NCBI GenBank assembly: GCA_026119935.1 | Contig: JALRMH010000003.1 | Span: forward strand, 1,154,526 to 1,218,525 | Source of the DNA: Endothia cerciana | Taxonomy: Eukaryota; Ascomycota; Sordariomycetes; Diaporthales; Cryphonectriaceae | DNA length: 64,000 nt | Direction of reading: 5' to 3' | Shown here: positions 1-10,302 of the stretch, in pieces | How positions within the stretch are numbered: position 1 is the first letter of the stretch | How the letters are laid out: every line of letters starts with the position of its first letter | The notes under the pieces: model-generated | Databases searched by the model: none | Told to the model about the DNA's origin: nothing | What the model saw: the letters and a program-made list of their open reading frames with translations, nothing else | Translations under genes and position numbers: made by a program

Positions 1-280
1 AAAGATTCCCCTTGTACGGTGTCCACCTCCGATCACCCCAGGCCTATCGAAGCTCAAATCCAGGGCATCATGGTGCCATAGTAGGTACTACTACTACTTG
101 TATGTCCTGACCGACGGTGCAGCTGCACCTTGTCCACGAGGGAGCCACGAGGGAAGAGGGGCCAGCACGAACACACTACCACACATAGCATGCTGGTACT
201 ATCTATGTATGGTATCAGCCCCGGCTCCGCCTGCACACCTGCCTCAAACCTACACTCTACCATGGTACAACTCTGCATCT

Positions 281-316
281 CGCCCATGTCGCCCATGTCG
301 CCCATGTCGCCCATGT
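281..316. repeat. 9-bp tandem repeat, four copies
   Basis: The unit cgcccatgt is repeated four times without interruption, followed by a partial fifth copy. It lies in DNA with no supportable gene. Confidence 0.9.
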
Positions 317-2017
317 CGCCCAACTGTGCTGAAGGCCGTCAGGTATCCCGTCCCCGACTCGAGCCTGCTGTGACCACGGCCATCCGATCTCAGGTATAAG
401 ATAGTAAGTACTATGCGTGGTTAGCAGCTGAGCATACCGCACGCCAAGGTGATGCGCGTGCACCACTGGCAAATGTCAAGAATAGGGGCTACCATGGTAT
501 TGTACGTAATTAGCAAGGGCCTCGCGGGCTTGTCGTCCCCGCTAGACCAGTGGGACCCCTACCTGAGACAGGTTGACGCTTACCCACAACGGGCAAGGTA
601 TCTTCTGTAGTCCTCCAATCTCTAATTTGCGTCTGCACGAAGCATCCCCATTTCGACCTACCACTTACCACATAGTAGTAGTATACGGGCCTGCGCTACT
701 ACCGCGGTTGTAGGGACTGCTCCCTGGAGCACGCGCAGCACAGAGATGAACGTGCTCTCGCTACCGTGTCGACGCGGGCTCCCAGATGCCCCGAGCACGG
801 CTTCGGTTCTCAGTGCACACGGCCGCCGCTGCCACGATAGAGTAACAGCTGCCAGCCCACGGGCCAGATCTGGGAGGCGATAACTAGTAGCGGTGGCTGG
901 CGACGATAAACCCCCCAAGGATGCGCCTCGCGAGCTAGCATCGATGTGCAGTAGCCGGCGGCGCTGAACCTGCAAGGTACTACTGGCCAGCTAGCCCATC
1001 ACCGCAGCGCGACCCCTTCTCGACAACACCCCCAAACAACAGCCCAGCATCTGCCACTAGCCTCGTAGCACGCACGTTTTCCACATCGACCCGGGCTAAC
1101 GCTATCTACCAGGACGGCGCTGTAATCTCGGAAGCGCTGTGGCGTTCCCCAGCTCGAAAGGGCGGCGCGCCGGTCGCAGCGGCCGGTCGACCTTGGCAAG
1201 GGGCCGGGCGCCGGACCGGTGGGTCAGTTGCCCATCTTCCGCCGCCGGCGGGGATACTGCATAGTACTACTATGTATGATGGCACTCATGAGATGTCTTA
1301 AGTCCATCGCCCCCCTCCGCACAGACGATGCGCGTCACCAGGGGACCGACAGAGCGGCCAGAAACATTCCTTTTTCTCCGGAGGGGGGCGGGGGGACCAT
1401 GCTGACAGGCCGTCTGATCTCACCGCAGCACCTGTCCAAGCCACACCACCCGCGCACGTCCCGGGTCTTATCGAGTCGCCCTCCTCTGTCCGTGCTCGAT
1501 CACGGCAACACGGATCCAGGCTCAGAGGGTGTACTATGCTGCGATGGCCCCGGCGACGGCAGAGGTCAAAGCTCCCGGGCAGGCCTGTGGGTAGGTAGGT
1601 AGCGAGAGAGGGTCTGGCAGGGCAGCGAGCTCTACATGGTACCGGTCACCACCAGACCCTGGAGAACGCACGTCCATCCGACAAGAGAACCGGCGTCCCT
1701 CTACTAGACGGTGCTTTGACTCGACTTGCCCCAGTACTCCGCGTCCAGAGCTCGAATTGTTGTACAGACGCTGCGGTGCGGAGCACATCATCGACATTCT
1801 GCTCGCCTCCTGGACAACCCGCCAGGTCTCGAGGATTGTTGTGTTAGACGACCAGGCAGAGATCCGTAGACAGGCCAAAACAGGCTCCCGGGTGTCGTCC
1901 TTGACCTCCACCCAGGACCCCACGAGCTATCTGCTCTCCCTATGGATGGATGATGCCCCAGTCGCCAAAGGCAGCTGCTAGTCTCCAGTACGCACTCGTC
2001 TTTCAAGACTAGCTTCA

Positions 2018-2661
2018 ATTTTTATTTTTTTTTCCTTTTTATTTTTTTATTTTTTTATTTTTTAATCTCTTGATTAGCGGCCACGGCGGCGTCTTCGATA
2101 CACCACCCGTCCGCAGATAATCAAGCATTTGCGGCCTGTCGAAGGCTGCGAGGGGACCCCTGGGACACCCCCCCCCCACCCATCGCCCTGCTACTACGTG
2201 ATAATCTAGAAATCATGGAAAGACGGATATGTGGTGGGTTCGGGCGGGGAGGATCCGCGGACGCTACTTCACAATGTAGACGGAGTATTTCCATGTGGTA
2301 CGGATGTTTTTCTTCCCACGGCCGCACCTCGCAAGGCCTAGTTTCGCGAACCTGGAATGGCTGCAGTTGAAACCTCATGGAGGTATCAAGGACCCATAGG
2401 CGATGATTCAGGTCGGGGGATTACAGTTTTGACATCTGCATCCCTACTGTAGTAATAGCCAGTGGCATATTACAGTATCCCGCCTGGGAGTCAGCCCCGG
2501 GGGCCTGAGTATCGCCGTGGGCAGGCTACCAATCAACCAGCAGAAGGTCTAGAGCACATCCCCTGGGTACCAAACGCTGGATGCGCGCTCTGACTGTCGC
2601 AAGGCATTAGAAAAAAATTAAAAAAATTAAAAATTAAAAATTAAAAATAAAATAAAAATAC
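2018..2661. repeat. T-rich and A-rich tracts facing each other
   Basis: A T-rich tract (about 2018-2064, T-runs broken by single A or C) and an A-rich tract (about 2607-2661, A-runs broken by T or TT) are near reverse complements, about 540 bp apart. The DNA between them has no gene. This may be two independent low-complexity tracts or the ends of a small decayed element. I found no target-site duplication. Confidence 0.35.
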
Positions 2662-5047
2662 CTGCTAGACGCCACATACACTGCGCTACGGTCGGCAGCC
2701 TTTTTGTACTCTCGTTCCTTTGGCCGGGCCGCTTGGGCCACTGCTCACAGGCACTGTCGTACTGTCGGCCATTGACATTCTAGCGTCCCAGCCATCCGCT
2801 GGCTGAGCACAGACGGACCTACCGGAAGCATCGGTCTGAAGACCTGGCCCCCCAATATCGAGTTGGTGTTGGCGGGGAGCGAGACGTGCTGGGACCACCA
2901 CCACGCCGAGCTCACGACCTCGGGGAAGCATCGCGGCGGCATTGTTCCGTATCTTTTCACAACCCGGTTCAGCCGTAACCGGTCCTTGTCTCAGGATGAC
3001 CACTGATGCAATGCCTCCAGTCGACTCGTCTCGGGATATCCCGCAGCGCCGCGGAGGTCCTTCCTGGCAATGCACGGGTGGCAATGCTTGCTGTCTGCTA
3101 GGTAGGCCTGTCCTGCGATAATGATCAGGACTCCGAGAGGGGAGGGGGGCGCCTATAATCAAAATTTCTCGGAAGCCCTTCCGAGGTTCGACTCTTCGCC
3201 AAACTCAGTGCCCCCACGTCGGATGACATTCGGCACTTGTGGTCCGGCTGTGGCGTATCTCCATTCCGCCTCCTGGTATCTAGGAGGCCGCCCTGGAGTC
3301 GATTCTGCACGACGACGTTAAGCTACCTCGCCATTATCATACCGGCCAACACCAGCGTCGCGTAAGCAGCCCTCAAGTGGAATCTTAAGCTCCCGACGAG
3401 CCACTCGTCCCAGGGTGCCTCGTCCCTGTGCACCAGTAGGCACCTCTCTCCCCGAGGGTACACAGCGCGCCTAGCCACGCCACCCTGCTGAAGCCAGCCC
3501 TGCCCACCGCGAGAAGCTGAAGGGGTTAGGGGGGGGGCGACCCTTCCCTTCCTCACCGCACGTGGTTGCTCACCAGACACCGCTCTAGGGAATAAGGCAC
3601 GCACCCGACAGGCCGTCCCACGTCGTACAGCATTGGCCGGTCTGTCGCGGGCACGGCGTATCCCCCCGGGACGCCCCGATAGCCCTTAACGGTCCGGGCC
3701 AGCCATCCATCCATCCTCTTCTGCTTGTTGGCCTCTCTCCGTTCCGTGACCGTCCACGACGCGGGTAGGTAGCCCTGCGAGGTCTTGTGCGTCTTCCACC
3801 ATTATGGCGCGTTGGGGGCCGTTAACAGGGATCAGGCAAAGAGGCAGAGAGGACGTAAGTGTGATGCCGCCTCCCGCGCCTTTGATGTTGATGACTCTTT
3901 GTGCTGTTTCTTTTCCGGCGGTGAGGCGGAGGGGTTGCCTGGTCAGCCGGGCCGAAAGGAGACCGCGGCACTACGTAATGCTCCCCTAGAAGATGGCAAA
4001 GGCCCTATGGCGAGGATAGACAATGCCGTCTTCCTGTTCGTGCGGGCGACTTCTGGGGGGGTTGCAGAAGTCCTACAAGGGCGCTTCTTCGTAGCACAAA
4101 GAGCGACGGGCCACGTCTCTACAGAGCCCTTCGAGCCCATCGCGTCCGGCTGCTGGCCTCCTCGCCGCCCCCAGCCCTGTTGCTATAGGCGAATCGAGCG
4201 GCAGTCCTAGACCCGCGCGGGAGACGAGTCCCGACCAGAGTCGTGCTGGGTTGTGTTGCGGTCAGCGGCACGGAGCCGGCCTAACCACAGAAGGCCCTGC
4301 AGGTGGGCTTTTGCCATCCCGAGAGAGTCGGTTTTCAGTAGCCAGGCGATCCCCATGGGCTGTCCCTGAACCTTTCGGCGCAGAGATGTGGGCTTGTGCC
4401 CATATGGACTGATGGATCGGCACTGTCATCGTATGACGGACGTATGGTAGTTGCCCGAGGACGCCGAGGGGGCGCGCGTCCGGGGCGGTGGGAGCTTTGA
4501 TGAGGAGGCTGAGACGGCCCTCGCTTAGACATGTCTTTCCTTATGGTCAGCTGGGGCTGAAGAGACGGCGGTTAGACGCTTGAGCCTGCATCAGGAAACG
4601 TTAGATGGCAGCCCGATACTTCCATCAGCGTGGCTTGTGGCTGTCAGAGTGATAAATACTGAGACTGGCAAGATACCAAAGCAAATACCGATAGCAAGAT
4701 GTGATATTGAGTCACAATAGGTCTTGGGGAACGATGTATCGCAAAAATCCAGGAACCATGGCGAATAGGAGCCTGAGAAATTCCATGAGAGGGACTGACT
4801 TTCCAGCAAGGTGCCAGTACGGTAGATCATAGTACGACATGTCAGTCTTCCTCTTGAAACACCGGCGGAAAGCTGAAGATGGTCTTGCAGTGTCCGAGGA
4901 TCGGACGTTGCTTTTGATTTCCTGCTATTGCCAATACTGATAACTAATGCTGATGATGACACTGTCGCCTTCCCTGTGATCTAGACCATCCAAACAAAAA
5001 GCATGAGTGTCCATCAAGGCAGTCTTCGAGTGACCCCCGAATCTAGC

Positions 5048-6046
5048 CTACCCATCGACGCCCCAAAGCGCGGCTGGTCCATCCTGTCCGCCCATGTAAC
5101 CTTCGACCACATCGATGACCTGATCTAAAAGCCCATCCACGAGGTCGCCCGCGGCATCCTCCCCATTATCGATCAAGTCTATTGCTACCTTCCCCACTTG
5201 AGCAACAGGCCCTGACCTGTTGCCACCACCGTGCGCCACTCCGTTCTTGATCGCAGAGATTGCCTCCGACGCAACACCGCGGATGAAGTCGCCCGCCATC
5301 TCCTCAAGTAATCTTAGCCCGTCTGTAATGGGGAAATCGGTCAGCAAAGGCTCTTCCCCTTCGCTTGCATCCTCTGTCACAGCGACCGTTCTGGTCGACA
5401 CCGGTTGCTCGACATGCTCACTCATCGTGGGCATCGTCAACACATGTGATTCAGACAGCTTCTCGGTCGTGATGTGATCGGCGGTCGAGACTTCAGTGGT
5501 CATTTCATCTGCAACCGACGCCTGACTGTAGACAGTCTTTGTAGATATCATAATTGTGGTTACGGCGGTGGTGGTGACACTACATGGAGGAGGATTAGCG
5601 GTGAAGAAATCGGAATTCTAAGGCTTGTCTGACATGATACTTGGTTCTGTCTCGCTTGTCACATTGGGCACCGTCCCCAGAACGGGAAGTGACAGCGGCG
5701 TCGCTGAAGCCAATGTTTTATTCTGTTTTCCCTCGCCTTCCTGTGGCGTCTGGGTGAGTATCGGAAGAGGAGAAGCTGCGAACGTGGAGGGGAAAGAGGT
5801 GCTCGGCGATCTTTCAATGGTGGTTTCGATAGCAGCGGTACTTGTCGTCGCCGGAACCTCAGGCTCGGGAGCCGCGCTGCGTCGATAGTGACAAGGCTTG
5901 GGGATAGGAGGGAGGTAAGAGCCGGTGTTCCAGTATCCACAGTGCCAGTGGGGACGCCACTGATTCCTGGGTGGTGCCTCAGCCGGCATGGCGAGAGCCA
6001 GGCTGGCCGCTCCCGAGAGGAGCCAAGCGATGCTGATGGAGCGCAT
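5048..6046 (-). CDS. Putative secreted Ser/Thr-rich protein, possibly two exons
   Basis: I do not recognise the family. The first frame (5618-6046) starts with a typical signal peptide: MRSISIAWLL, a small-residue hydrophobic core, then an ALAMPAEA-type cleavage region. A Pro/Trp/His-rich stretch and a long Thr/Ser/Pro-rich region follow. A second same-strand frame (5048-5551) begins 66 nt downstream. It is also Thr/Ser-rich, then has a C-terminal region of repeated acidic amphipathic stretches with Gly and Asp. Such a gap is too short for two separate fungal genes. One frame-consistent join uses donor GTATCA at 5640 and acceptor TTGCAG ending at 5509 (exons 6046-5641 and 5508-5048, 288 residues). 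Its branch site is weak, so the join is uncertain. Confidence 0.45.
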
Positions 6047-6604
6047 GTTGTAGACAACAAGAGATGGAGAGGAGAGGCAGGGATGGATTCAGGAAGGGTA
6101 GCTTCAAAATAGGAGTCGACGTCCAGTCCGATGCGGGTCTCAAATGAATGAATGCTGTTATTGTCTGCTGCGGTGCCGTGTTTGGCGGGTAGTATGATGG
6201 TATAGGGGTAGAATGCAACAAGCCCGGATCGTCGAGATTGAGAACCAAGATGGATGTAGTAGTCCATTATCGAAGGAACGAACGACTGAGGATGTTGACA
6301 GGTACCGGAGTGGCAGCTACGACACACCTCTGCGGGCGGCAGAATGCACCTGTGAGATGCTCACCAGGAGAAGCTTTAGTCACGATCAAGGCGGCTTTGA
6401 GGTCGTGGTATTATGTAGGAAAGGAAAGCCACTGCTGCTTGCGTAGTCTATCGTGTCTAATCGTTTCAGCCGCCTGCCCACGTAGGCGAAATAGCCACAG
6501 GTGCCCCAACATCACTACCTCGAGTCGTCAATATTATGGTCCAGCAGGGTAAAGGGTGCCATTGCCCGGTTTTCTGAGGGCCAGAAAGCTCATGCTTTGT
6601 TTTT
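6047..6604. other. Intergenic: promoter of the secreted-protein gene, 3' side of GCL
   Basis: No gene is supported here. The stretch lies upstream of the minus-strand secreted-protein gene and downstream of the glutamate-cysteine ligase stop. The small frames present overlap each other and have no family match. Confidence 0.5.
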
Positions 6605-9013
6605 CTACCCGACAGCAGGACTGTCCCCACCACCCCCTCTACACCCGCCACGGCGAAACTTGCCCAGTAGGTTCTCAAATCCGGAGATGTGATCCAGTCC
6701 CTGGAAGCCCTTACCACCACACTCCTTGTCCCCGATCTCGATCACAGCGCCGACGAGATCCTTGTTGATCTCCTCTGGCACCACACTGTCGAACTTGTAG
6801 CTGGGGTGTCCCGCCACATACTCCCGGATCCACTTCGCCGCGGTCCAGAGTTCACCACTCGCGCGCTTCCGGATGACGTCGAGGTATGTTGCCAGCTCGC
6901 ACCGGGTAACAACGTCCATGTTGACGCTGTCTATGTAGCTCTCGACGAGCGGTATGAGGCCGGGAAAGCCCTTGTCATCCACATCGTCTGTGCCGTTGGT
7001 AGCTGCTGTACCATTGATGATCTCGTTGATGGTCATGGGCCGATACTCATCCTCTACCGGGCCGAGTGGCGTGGACGGTCTGCTGATACCAGCAGCGTTA
7101 ATGTGGTTCGGCGTCGATGTTCCACTGGCGCGTGGTGTCCGGGCCGTGAAGGGCGTTTTGCGGAAGTAGAACTTTTCGTTCAGAACAGCGTCTTTACGGT
7201 GTGCGGTCTCCATGTTCTCATCCACCTTGACAATAGGGATGTAAAAGTTCAAATCGAACGACAGAATGGCCCGTGTAACCAGAACGATAAAGACGGCGAA
7301 CGCCGCATTCTCAAAGTCTGTGACCTGGATCTCCATAGGCCGGAACTCGACGCGCCACCCAATGTCGCTGTCAGCAGGTGGTGGCTTGAAGCGCATGTGC
7401 TGCCAATTGGTCGACTGGATGTTCTCGAAGTGGTCCGTCTTGGACATGTCCAGGTGCTCGAGGTCTTCCTTGAAGATGACGATCGGGTCACGGATGAATA
7501 GGTGAGCAAAATGCGTGGCGAGCCGGTCATCCATTCCACCCTCGATAAGCTTGGCCTTTATCGAGTCATCAATCACCAGGCCGGGGTCGAGGTATTCAGG
7601 TCGAAGGCGGTAGTCCGTGGAGATGTACGTCGAGTTCGAGGCATAGCGGGATTTGGGGATGCGCCAGCGATCGTTCTGAAGGGGCTTCTTGGGTCAGCTC
7701 ATCACTGGGAAGTTGCAACGCAGAATGCAGGATTTCTCACCTTTTCTCCAAGCTCCTCAAGGGTTCGGTCATCCACAGCGCGGCTGATCTGGTTCCACCG
7801 CACATCTGTGTCCGCCAAGAAGCCCTTGTAGATAGGTGTCGCCGCCGTCAATGCCAGAAGAATCGGCCCAAGGGGACTGAGCTGGTCGTACATTGTCCTG
7901 CCCTCTGTGATGTTCTTGGCTTGAAATGTGATCTGCAGACAGCAGCTTCCCATGCCGAACGCCATTGCGTCCATGTGAATGAAGTTGTCCGGGGCAGCGC
8001 CATTCCTGACGTCATCGTCCTCGGGCCAGTTGTGAAGATCGTAGCTGACAGTCGGGTCCTTCCACGGCCATGGCGTGTTCTTATCCTTGAAAACCGGCAC
8101 GTTCACCTGGACCTTCCTGCCCCGTCGCCAGCGAATGTTTGCGGCCAGGGTGGGAAACCGAATGTGAGGGTTCGCGATCTCATCAGGCACAAATTGCGAG
8201 CGCAGCTTGGGCCCTGACACCGGATAGTACGGGTCGGTGAAGACTCCATGGCGACCAATCATGGGAAACGTCGTCAGAGTGATGGGGTACTCGTCCGAGC
8301 GCATGTGATCTTTCGCAATGACCCGCCTCAGGATCATGTTGGGCTCTACGTTGAGGAGTTCCCTAAACTCGATACCCCAGGGCTTGCCTGGTGTCGCCTC
8401 CAACATGAATCTACCAAATTCAGGATGAAACACCGGGAGTGGCTCGTTGGAACTGGACGCATTGTCAGGTGGATCAACAGGTGGCGTGTTTTCTAGATCT
8501 TGCTCTTACTTCATTCCAGGAACATCTTGAAGAGCTGGGACGCAGCCGCCCTTGGCGGTGAGATTCTTGTCGGAGGCCAGGGCTTCAAGGATGTCTGCCT
8601 GCCTAAGGGATAGCAGAACGTCGTCCTTGTCCTTTGAGTACACCACCACTAGATACTCGACCTGAGCATGAGATCAGCAACGGTGCCACCGGACCACAGG
8701 GGATGTGCGTTGGGGGGTCAAACCTCGTCACCCCACAGCATGGCATCTGCCTCTTTGCCCTTGGCCTTGTTCCATATCTCCAGCAGTTGCTAAATGATCC
8801 TGTCAACCCGGTTCGTCACGACATGCTCATCGAGTGACCTTGCCCACCTTGATGCCCCAGTCGCGGACCTGGTCGGCATTTTTCTTGGCGTCTGGCCAGT
8901 CCAGTGCCGTCCCTAGCGCCCTTCACACATGAACGTGAGCAGTTGCACCCCTGGAAAGAAACAAATTCCGGCCAAAAAAAAACCCCCAAAAAAAAAACAT
9001 ACAAGAGACCCAT
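6605..9013 (-). CDS. gcs1: Glutamate-cysteine ligase catalytic subunit
   Basis: Catalyses the first, rate-limiting step of glutathione synthesis (ATP-dependent joining of L-glutamate and L-cysteine) in the cytosol. Six exons in transcript order: 9013-9003, 8920-8848, 8789-8724, 8661-8510, 8452-7741, 7675-6605; 694 residues, usual for eukaryotic GCL. The start is fixed by MGLL in an 11-nt first exon, spliced to ALGTALDW, the conserved N-terminus. Family blocks follow in order: WGDEVEYLVV, VFHPEFGRFMLEATPGKPWG, GPKLRSQFVPDE, MDAMAFGMGSCCLQ, STNWQHMRFKPP and NAAFAVF. Intron 4 (8453-8509, 57 nt) contains an in-frame TAA and has a good CTGAC branch site, so the gene is intact. The C-terminal tail after GFENLLGKF is Gly-rich and looks variable. 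Confidence 0.95.
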
Positions 9014-10302
9014 CGTGGACGGTGATAAGCCTTGATTGTCGTTGACGAAGCCTCCTCAACGTCTTGGAGCCTGAAGTCCCGGATACCGATGATATCCGAG
9101 ATTGAACCGAGCTTCCAAAAAAAGTGACCTCACAGCATCATCGCCGACCCTGCATGAAAGATTCTAGCTGCCGACCGCGGAGAAGAGCAGTATCTGACGT
9201 TTCAGAAATCAGAACGGGCTCGTACAGTCGACAGAACCCCCACGAGGCCGGGGAAGGAGCAGACCAGTTAATATATACGAAAGCACCAAGGATGTAATTC
9301 GAGATCAAAGACGGCGCTCTTAGCACTCAGATGCCGGCTCGGCACGGTCCCCCACGGTTGGTATCAGGCTCGTCAAATCAAGAAGTGCGCCCTTGCCAGG
9401 GTCAGATGGATGACAGATGATCGCGCAATTTCTCTCGACGGCGACTGGACGGTCCTGGCGCAGGCGAGGTGGATGTTCGAGGGACGGGTATGATATCAGA
9501 GTTTGGTATGAGGAAATGTTTTTGACCTGCCGTCGGGAGCTAAAAGATATCGGCGGTACTCTGGTAGAGGGAGAAAAGCTTCCGCAGGCCGGCCTCGACG
9601 AGGGACTTGAAAAGTTCAGCCGCCCGATGCTTGCTTGATTAGTGGGGACCGTGTAGATGCGACCCCAGTCGGCGGAGTGTTCTCACGGCTTCTGCTTAGA
9701 AATCGATGTGCTGTAGCGGGATGCCCGGCTGCACGACAGCTTCTCCCCTGGAGGTCAGATGTCTGATATGGTCTCGTGAGGATTTGTTGCATTTTGTCTG
9801 TTCCTATCGGTCTGCCCACCGCGAGATTAGCCGCAGTATGCGCTTGCGGGACAACAGAAGAAGCCGGCCCCAACCCCAACCCTCCCTCGACGTCAGAGGA
9901 CCACCGATCTCTTTTCAGGCACGGCGAGCCAGGTGAAGCGGTAAACCCCATTCACCGTCAAATTTCCTCGGTGTCATGATTCTATTAAGTTTGGCCAATC
10001 CTCATGCCAGTGCGGGCACCTATTCTACCGCCGAGAGGCTTGCAGTCCCCGTCATTATTAAGTCCAAATCGGCAACTGCTGAAGATAGTGTCGTCGATTG
10101 CCAATCCGCCGTGCCTCTGCAAACTCAGGCTCGAAAAGTGACCCTGGGAATCATATCCATAAAGGACCTGGAACGCCCTCGCCCATCCTTCCTTAACCAT
10201 AGTCCGCCCGCCTGTCGTCAAATTCGTGACTGCGAACGCCGTACATCCTCGTTCTTCACCAGACCTCCCATCCAGACGCACCACCATGCCGCGGCCACCC
10301 TC
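9014..10302. other. Intergenic: GCL promoter and 3' region of the J-domain gene
   Basis: Both flanking genes are on the minus strand. This stretch therefore holds the GCL promoter and 5' leader and the 3' end of the J-domain gene. I see no coding exon. I looked for a perfect TTACTAA/TTAGTAA AP-1 site, which would be expected for an oxidative-stress gene, and did not find one. Confidence 0.5.

Larger units (their letters stand above)
1..5047. other. Left-end region without a supportable gene
   Basis: Open frames here are short, overlap on both strands and show no domain, splice pattern or codon trend that I recognise. The DNA is of mixed composition, with no obvious strong AT-rich RIP signature. 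It holds a 9-bp tandem repeat (281-316), a T-rich tract near 2018-2064, an A-rich tract near 2607-2661 and a run of ten C at 2168-2177. The longest minus frame near the first gene is 4591-4962 (123 codons). Its product has a hydrophobic middle but no recognisable family, so I do not call it. This could be a decayed repeat or simple gene-poor DNA. Confidence 0.5.

Noticed and set aside
3176..3200. A tRNA B-box-like string (aggttcgactc)
   Set aside because: No A-box at the right distance upstream and no cloverleaf pairing could be drawn.
2686..4210. Frames of 140-158 codons in the left-end region
   Set aside because: Pro/Gly/Arg-rich without structure or family; typical of chance frames in GC-rich DNA.
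8500..8512. In-frame TAA in the glutamate-cysteine ligase coding frame, suggesting a pseudogene
   Set aside because: A 57-nt intron with donor GTAAGA, branch CTGAC and acceptor CAG removes it and keeps the frame, giving a continuous family sequence.
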